Positions 60,359 through 64,000 of a DNA stretch of 64,000 nucleotides are shown in pieces (within the stretch, counting starts at the first letter, position 1; each line of letters begins with the position of its first letter). The DNA comes from Fructobacillus cardui (GTDB lineage: Bacteria > Bacillota > Bacilli > Lactobacillales > Lactobacillaceae): NCBI RefSeq assembly GCF_023218935.1, contig NZ_JAJIAL010000007.1; one strand, given 5' to 3'. Under the pieces are notes generated by a model. That model was given only the letters and a program-made list of their open reading frames with translations, had not been told where the DNA came from and did no database searches. The position numbers and the translations under genes were made by a program.

Positions 60359-61779
60359 ATGACAAAAACAAGTATTATGTGGTTTCGCAGGGACCTGCGA
60401 CTGACCGACAATCAGGCCCTCTATGCCGCCATGCAAAATAGCGATCAGGTCATCTTCATTTTTATCATTGACCCAAAACAAGTCCAAAATAATGCAAGCG
60501 TTAACCAGAGCGCCTTCTTTGCCAGTGTCTTACATTTTAAAGAGACCCTTGCCGAAGACAATATCACTCTCTTAATCCAAAATGGTTCAGTGACCGATGT
60601 TGTTACAGAAATCAAAGAAGCATTTCCCTCCATCAGCGACATCTACCTCAATTTCGATGAGCGTGGGTACGGTCGCAAAAGGGACCAACAAACTATCCGC
60701 TACCTCTCACAAGAACTCGGCATCGTGGCTCACCCCTTTTTGGACTTTACCTTGACCAGCACCTCTTCCATCAAAAAACAGGACGGGAGCGCCTACCAAA
60801 TCTTTACTCCTTACTATAAGAAGTGGTTACCCTCTAAAAAAGACCAGCCATTGTCGGTTCAAGCCAGCACTTCAATTCGTAATAAACAGGTGGCGAAACC
60901 CTTCAAGGACCGCATTGATGACCTAAAAAATTAATCAACCCCAGCCACAGCTACGCCTACCAGGACTGCTTGGGTGAGCAACAAGCAGCCAACACGTTAC
61001 AAGACTTTGTTGCCAATAAACTAGCGAACTACGACCAAAACCGAGATATTCCAGCCCTGGATGGTACCAGCCATTTATCACGGTACTTAAGAACTGGTGA
61101 AATTTCCATCCGAACGGTTTACGACGCCGTTAGTCGCCAACCCGCTAGTCTGGGCAAAGAGACATTTATCAAGGAACTCTGCTGGCGCGACTTTTATAAT
61201 ATGATTTACACCGTTTACCCTGACCAAAAAGATCAGGCCATCAACACAAAGTTCCAAACCATCCCCTGGATCAACGACGAATACCAATTTAACGCCTGGA
61301 AAACCGGCACGACCGGCTTTCCAATGATCGATGCAGCCATGCAGCAATTGAACCAAACTGGTTGGCTCCATAACCGCTTGCGCATGATCGTTGCCTCCTT
61401 TTTAACCAAGGACTTGCTGATTAATTGGACATGGGGCGAGCAATATTTCCAAGAAAAATTAGTCGATTATGACCCCGCTAGCAATATCGGCGACTGGCAG
61501 TGGGCTGCCTCAACCGGCACGGACAGCGTCCCTTACTTTCGAATTTTCAATCCGTTTACCCAAGCCGAAAAATTTGATCCGGATGCCAAATTTATTAAAC
61601 AATACATCCCCGCCCTCGCTGATTTGCCAGCCGATAAAATTCATCATATCGACCGCTTGAGCGAAGCCGACCAACAACAATACCAGGTAGTCCTGGGAAA
61701 AGATTATCCAAAACCAATCGTAGACCATGCCCTTGCCCGCAAACGAGCAATCGCTAGCTATAAGAATTTAAACGCATAA
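60359..61779 (+). pseudogene. phr: Deoxyribodipyrimidine photolyase, frameshifted
   Basis: Frame 1 (60359-60934) encodes the antenna-binding N-terminal domain (TSIMWFRRDLRLTDNQAL) and ends at TAA 60932-60934. The -1 frame continues from TTA 60932-region through INPSHSYAYQDCLGEQQ to 61779 with the FAD domain: LSRYLRTGEISIRTV, ELCWRDFYNMI, GFPMIDAAMQQL, TGWLHNRLRMIVASFL and WQWAASTGTDSVPYFRIFNP. Together they give about 473 residues, the standard CPD photolyase length. The join lies on A AAA AAT (60925-60931), a six-A run; one lost A or a -1 ribosomal slip explains it. Start ATG 60359 has GAGG. It would repair UV dimers using light. Confidence 0.85.
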
Positions 61780-61820
61780 AAAGAAGAAGGAAGTTGGATG
61801 CAAGTTCCTTCTTCTTTTTT
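61778..61820. terminator. phr / MFS convergent terminator
   Basis: AAAAGAAGAAGGAAC-type arms (AGAAGAAGGAA / TTCCTTCTTCT) with a 13-nt loop then T run on the plus strand, A run on the other side, between phr and the minus-strand gene ending at 61850. Confidence 0.85.
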
Positions 61821-61849
61821 CGTTCAATCAATTATTATGAAAAATCAGT

Positions 61850-63037
61850 TTAGCTTTCTGCACCAATCTTCTTACTAAAGATAATTCTGAATCCTAAGAA
61901 GCCCAAAGAAATCGACAAAATCAAATAAATGGCAAAAATCATATCCCAAGAATGGAATTGGTTAATTAGATAACCAGAGGCAATTGGCCCAATTGCAGCC
62001 AACAAGTAACCGTCTGACTGAGCGGTTCCCGATAATTCGGCCGTTTGTTCAAAGCGAACAGTTTTCTGTTGAAAAAAGACAATACTTAAGGTAAAGGCAG
62101 CTGCTGTCCCCATTCCAGACAGAGCTGACCAAAGGGCGTTCAAGAAAAAACTATGAGTAGGGAAAAGCATCCCAAAAGTTGCCACTGAAACAGCAATGGC
62201 ACTAAATAACGCCATCCCAATCATCCCTGGCTTCCGCTTGGCTATCATTGGTGTCACAATGGCCATTGGAATCCCAAAAATCTGGAAAAAAGTAGCCAAG
62301 ACGCCGGATGTTGTTGCCACAAAGCCATGATCAATCCAATATTTTGGCATCCAAGTCATTAATGAGTAGGCCAACAATGACTGAATCCCAAAGAACAACG
62401 TAATCAACCAGGTTACACGATAATTTTTGACCGAAAAATCACCTTCAGCTTCTTCTTCGCTCTCCAGCTGATGGTTAGTTTGTGGGAATTGCTTAAAAGC
62501 ACTTCCCCATACGATCAACGTTAAGACCGTTAAGACGGCAAAAACCATCATAGTTGTGGAAAAATTTGTGGCCTTTAAAATTGGTACCACCGTTGCTGTC
62601 CCGATACCAGAAAAGAGCATCATCATGGCTGGGTAAATGCCCGTCAGTAAAGCACTTTGCTTTGGAAAATACTCTTGAATAATACTTGGTAACAAGACGT
62701 TCCCACCGGACAGACCAATACCAATCAAAACCATTCCCACAAAGAGCAAAATCGGATTCGTAATGACCCGAATAGCTACTCCAACCGTTAATAGTAACAG
62801 AGAATAGAATAAGACTTGCGGATTCCCAGCACGCACGCCCCATTTCCCAATTGCTGGTGATACTAAGGCAAACATCAAAACTGGAATCGTGGTGAGCCAG
62901 CCACTCACGCTGGTTGGCAAACCTAAAATAGTATGTAATTGAGGCAAAATTGGTGGCAAAATCGTAATTGGCAAACGCAAGTCAGCACCAATTAAAATGA
63001 TGCCGAGTCCGGCTAACAAATAAACTCTTTTTTTCAA
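61850..63037 (-). CDS. MFS transporter, CynX/NimT type
   Basis: 395 aa starting at TTG 63037 (GAGGA eight bases upstream). About 12 membrane segments. N-terminal GIILIGADLRLPITILPPILPQL is the characteristic opening of the CynX/NimT (cyanate, 2-nitroimidazole) subgroup; a central cytoplasmic loop (ESEEEAEGD) is acidic. Substrate unknown. A LysR-type regulator gene lies upstream on the same strand with a terminator-like hairpin between, suggesting regulated expression. Confidence 0.85.
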   Translation of the reverse strand: MKKRVYLLAGLGIILIGADLRLPITILPPILPQLHTILGLPTSVSGWLTTIPVLMFALVSPAIGKWGVRAGNPQVLFYSLLLLTVGVAIRVITNPILLFVGMVLIGIGLSGGNVLLPSIIQEYFPKQSALLTGIYPAMMMLFSGIGTATVVPILKATNFSTTMMVFAVLTVLTLIVWGSAFKQFPQTNHQLESEEEAEGDFSVKNYRVTWLITLFFGIQSLLAYSLMTWMPKYWIDHGFVATTSGVLATFFQIFGIPMAIVTPMIAKRKPGMIGMALFSAIAVSVATFGMLFPTHSFFLNALWSALSGMGTAAAFTLSIVFFQQKTVRFEQTAELSGTAQSDGYLLAAIGPIASGYLINQFHSWDMIFAIYLILSISLGFLGFRIIFSKKIGAES

Positions 63038-63069
63038 AAATCAGTTCCTCACATTCTGTAACATCGCAC

Positions 63070-63091
63070 AAAAAAGGTCGCTAACGCGACC
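63070..63091 (-). terminator. Terminator/attenuator ahead of the MFS gene
   Basis: Minus strand: GGTCGC-GTTA-GCGACC followed by six T. It lies between the LysR gene and the MFS start, 33 bp from it, with an AGCAA/TTGCT hairpin just before. It may end the LysR transcript or attenuate the MFS gene. Confidence 0.75.
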
Positions 63092-63140
63092 AGAGCAAGC
63101 TTTGCTTCTTTCGTATATCTTATCTTAACCCCAAAATCGA

Positions 63141-63153
63141 TATACGTATAATA
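63141..63153 (-). promoter_or_regulatory. Palindrome and -10-like box ahead of the MFS leader
   Basis: TATACGTATA (63141-63150) is a perfect palindrome. Adjacent on the minus strand is TATTAT (63148-63153), a possible -10. It lies 104 bp upstream of the MFS start, before the hairpin at 63070. Confidence 0.4.
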
Positions 63154-63169
63154 CTTATTAAGCTGATTT

Positions 63170-64000
63170 TCATGCCTTCGAGGCATTTTTAACCAATTGA
63201 ATAAATTCCTGAGCAGTTGGATTTAAAATACGGTCCTTCTTCCAGACCAGCATTCGGTCGTTTTCCAATTGTGGCTCTAAAGGAATAAACTTTGTCCCGT
63301 CCGTATTTTCATTGCTGGCCCCCTCGATGGCCAAAGCAACTCCAACCCCCTCTCGAACCAGTGGTAAGACGTTAAATAACAAATTGTACATACCAATAAT
63401 ATTCATCTTCTCGGAATCAAATTGGCCCCACTGATAAAAACTTTCTTGGACTGCAGCCCGCTTGGCGCCAATGATTGGTAAAGGCAAAAGATCGGCGGCC
63501 GTCACAAACTTTTTATCGGCTAGTGAACTCTGCGAAGCAACCACGATCCCCAAGGTTTCAGTACCGGGTAACTTGACCACATTAAAATCAGCCTGATCAA
63601 GGGTCAAGGGGCCAACCATAAAGGCCAAATCAAGCAGCCCCTTCTCAAGTTTGTCCAGGAGATCATTTCCATTACCACTATAGAGTTCAAAGGTTACCCG
63701 GTCGTGCTTTTTTCGCATGTTTTTCATAATTTTAGCCAAAAAAGTTGAGTTATCTGACTCAATACAACCGATGGTGACTTTGCCAGTTAGTTCCCGATCC
63801 TGATAGGTCGCAAATTCTTGCTCGGTTTTTTGATCCAAAGCAACCAGCTCTTCCGCCTTGGCCTTCAAAAACCGGCCCGAATCAGTGAGCATCAACTTTT
63901 TATTATCACGGATAAACAAATTAGTCTGCAGGCGTTCCTCAAAGGCGTGAATTTGCCGACTTAATGTAGGTTGTGTAATATGTAAATCAGCAGCAGCCTG
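63170..64000 (-). CDS. LysR-family transcriptional regulator (5' end outside window)
   Basis: At least 276 aa; the frame runs off the window at 64000 while still in the helix-turn-helix. The visible HTH is AADLHITQPTLSRQIHAFEERL, then FIRDNKKLMLTDSG, the standard LysR linker. The effector domain begins GKVTIGCIESDNSTFL and includes LDLAFMVGPL and VREGVGVALAIEG. It probably controls the MFS gene downstream, although LysR genes usually are divergent from their targets. The effector is unknown. About 20 N-terminal residues are missing. Confidence 0.9.
   Translation of the reverse strand, partial: QAAADLHITQPTLSRQIHAFEERLQTNLFIRDNKKLMLTDSGRFLKAKAEELVALDQKTEQEFATYQDRELTGKVTIGCIESDNSTFLAKIMKNMRKKHDRVTFELYSGNGNDLLDKLEKGLLDLAFMVGPLTLDQADFNVVKLPGTETLGIVVASQSSLADKKFVTAADLLPLPIIGAKRAAVQESFYQWGQFDSEKMNIIGMYNLLFNVLPLVREGVGVALAIEGASNENTDGTKFIPLEPQLENDRMLVWKKDRILNPTAQEFIQLVKNASKA

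Overview
The window looks like a chromosomal segment of a heterofermentative lactic acid bacterium of the Leuconostoc/Fructobacillus type (Leuconostocaceae). Evidence: moderate-to-low GC, AGGAGG-type ribosome binding sites, Firmicutes gene order (yqeG-yqeH-yhbY-yqeK-rsfS-yqeM, yvcK-whiA-clpP, smpB-rnr-secG, pheS-pheT with a T-box), two tandem D-lactate dehydrogenases and no L-lactate dehydrogenase in view. The genus is inferred from the reading alone; no database search was possible. No rRNA, tRNA, phage, IS element or CRISPR array was seen. Nearly all genes are on the minus strand; only the YolD-like gene, rnhC, a Gtf3-like glycosyltransferase and the photolyase locus are on the plus strand.

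Layout. 1-2.3 kb: Nudix-like protein, S1-domain RNA-binding protein, cyclophilin, rpoZ, gmk. 2.5-4.5 kb: an SOS-type YolD-like gene and two unrecognised genes. 4.6-9.5 kb: mutS2, cvpA, rnhC and two envelope-associated proteins. 9.5-16.5 kb: RNA metabolism and secretion (rny, smpB, rnr, secG, a SpoU methyltransferase, yidC). 16.5-24.2 kb: an OmpR-type two-component system, yceD, tmcAL and the yqe ribosome-assembly cluster. 24.2-30.3 kb: secreted transglycosylase-like protein, amino acid permease, an orphan PTS EIIC-like protein and two D-LDHs. 30.3-36.3 kb: clpP, whiA, yvcK, a broken radC, an MFS exporter, folC. 36.4-47.8 kb: cshA, a penicillin-binding-type serine hydrolase, murF, an RlmD-family methyltransferase, rpmE2, murA, pheT, pheS. 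47.8-56.7 kb: D-2-hydroxyacid dehydrogenase, pepF, a broken coiA, a glutamine/polar amino acid ABC system with two fused receptor-permeases around one ATPase, and the glycosyltransferase. 56.7-64 kb: a hypothetical protein and a P-type ATPase behind a yybP-ykoY-like (Mn2+) riboswitch, a frameshifted photolyase, a CynX-type MFS transporter, and a LysR regulator cut by the window end.

How it fits together. Most of the window is housekeeping: translation quality control and ribosome maturation (smpB, rnr, rsfS, yqeH, yhbY, rpmE2, pheST), RNA turnover (rny, rnr, cshA), envelope synthesis (murA, murF, yidC, secG, whiA, yvcK) and redox balance through D-lactate. The less ordinary content is regulatory and degenerative. 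A standalone YolD-like gene has a near-consensus LexA box inside its promoter. A symmetric four-half-site operator overlaps the ABC-transporter promoter, next to a glycosyltransferase promoter that appears to give a leaderless mRNA. MurA carries Asp in place of the usual active-site Cys. Three genes of DNA repair or uptake (radC, coiA, phr) are each interrupted by small lesions while remaining otherwise full length, which suggests recent decay.
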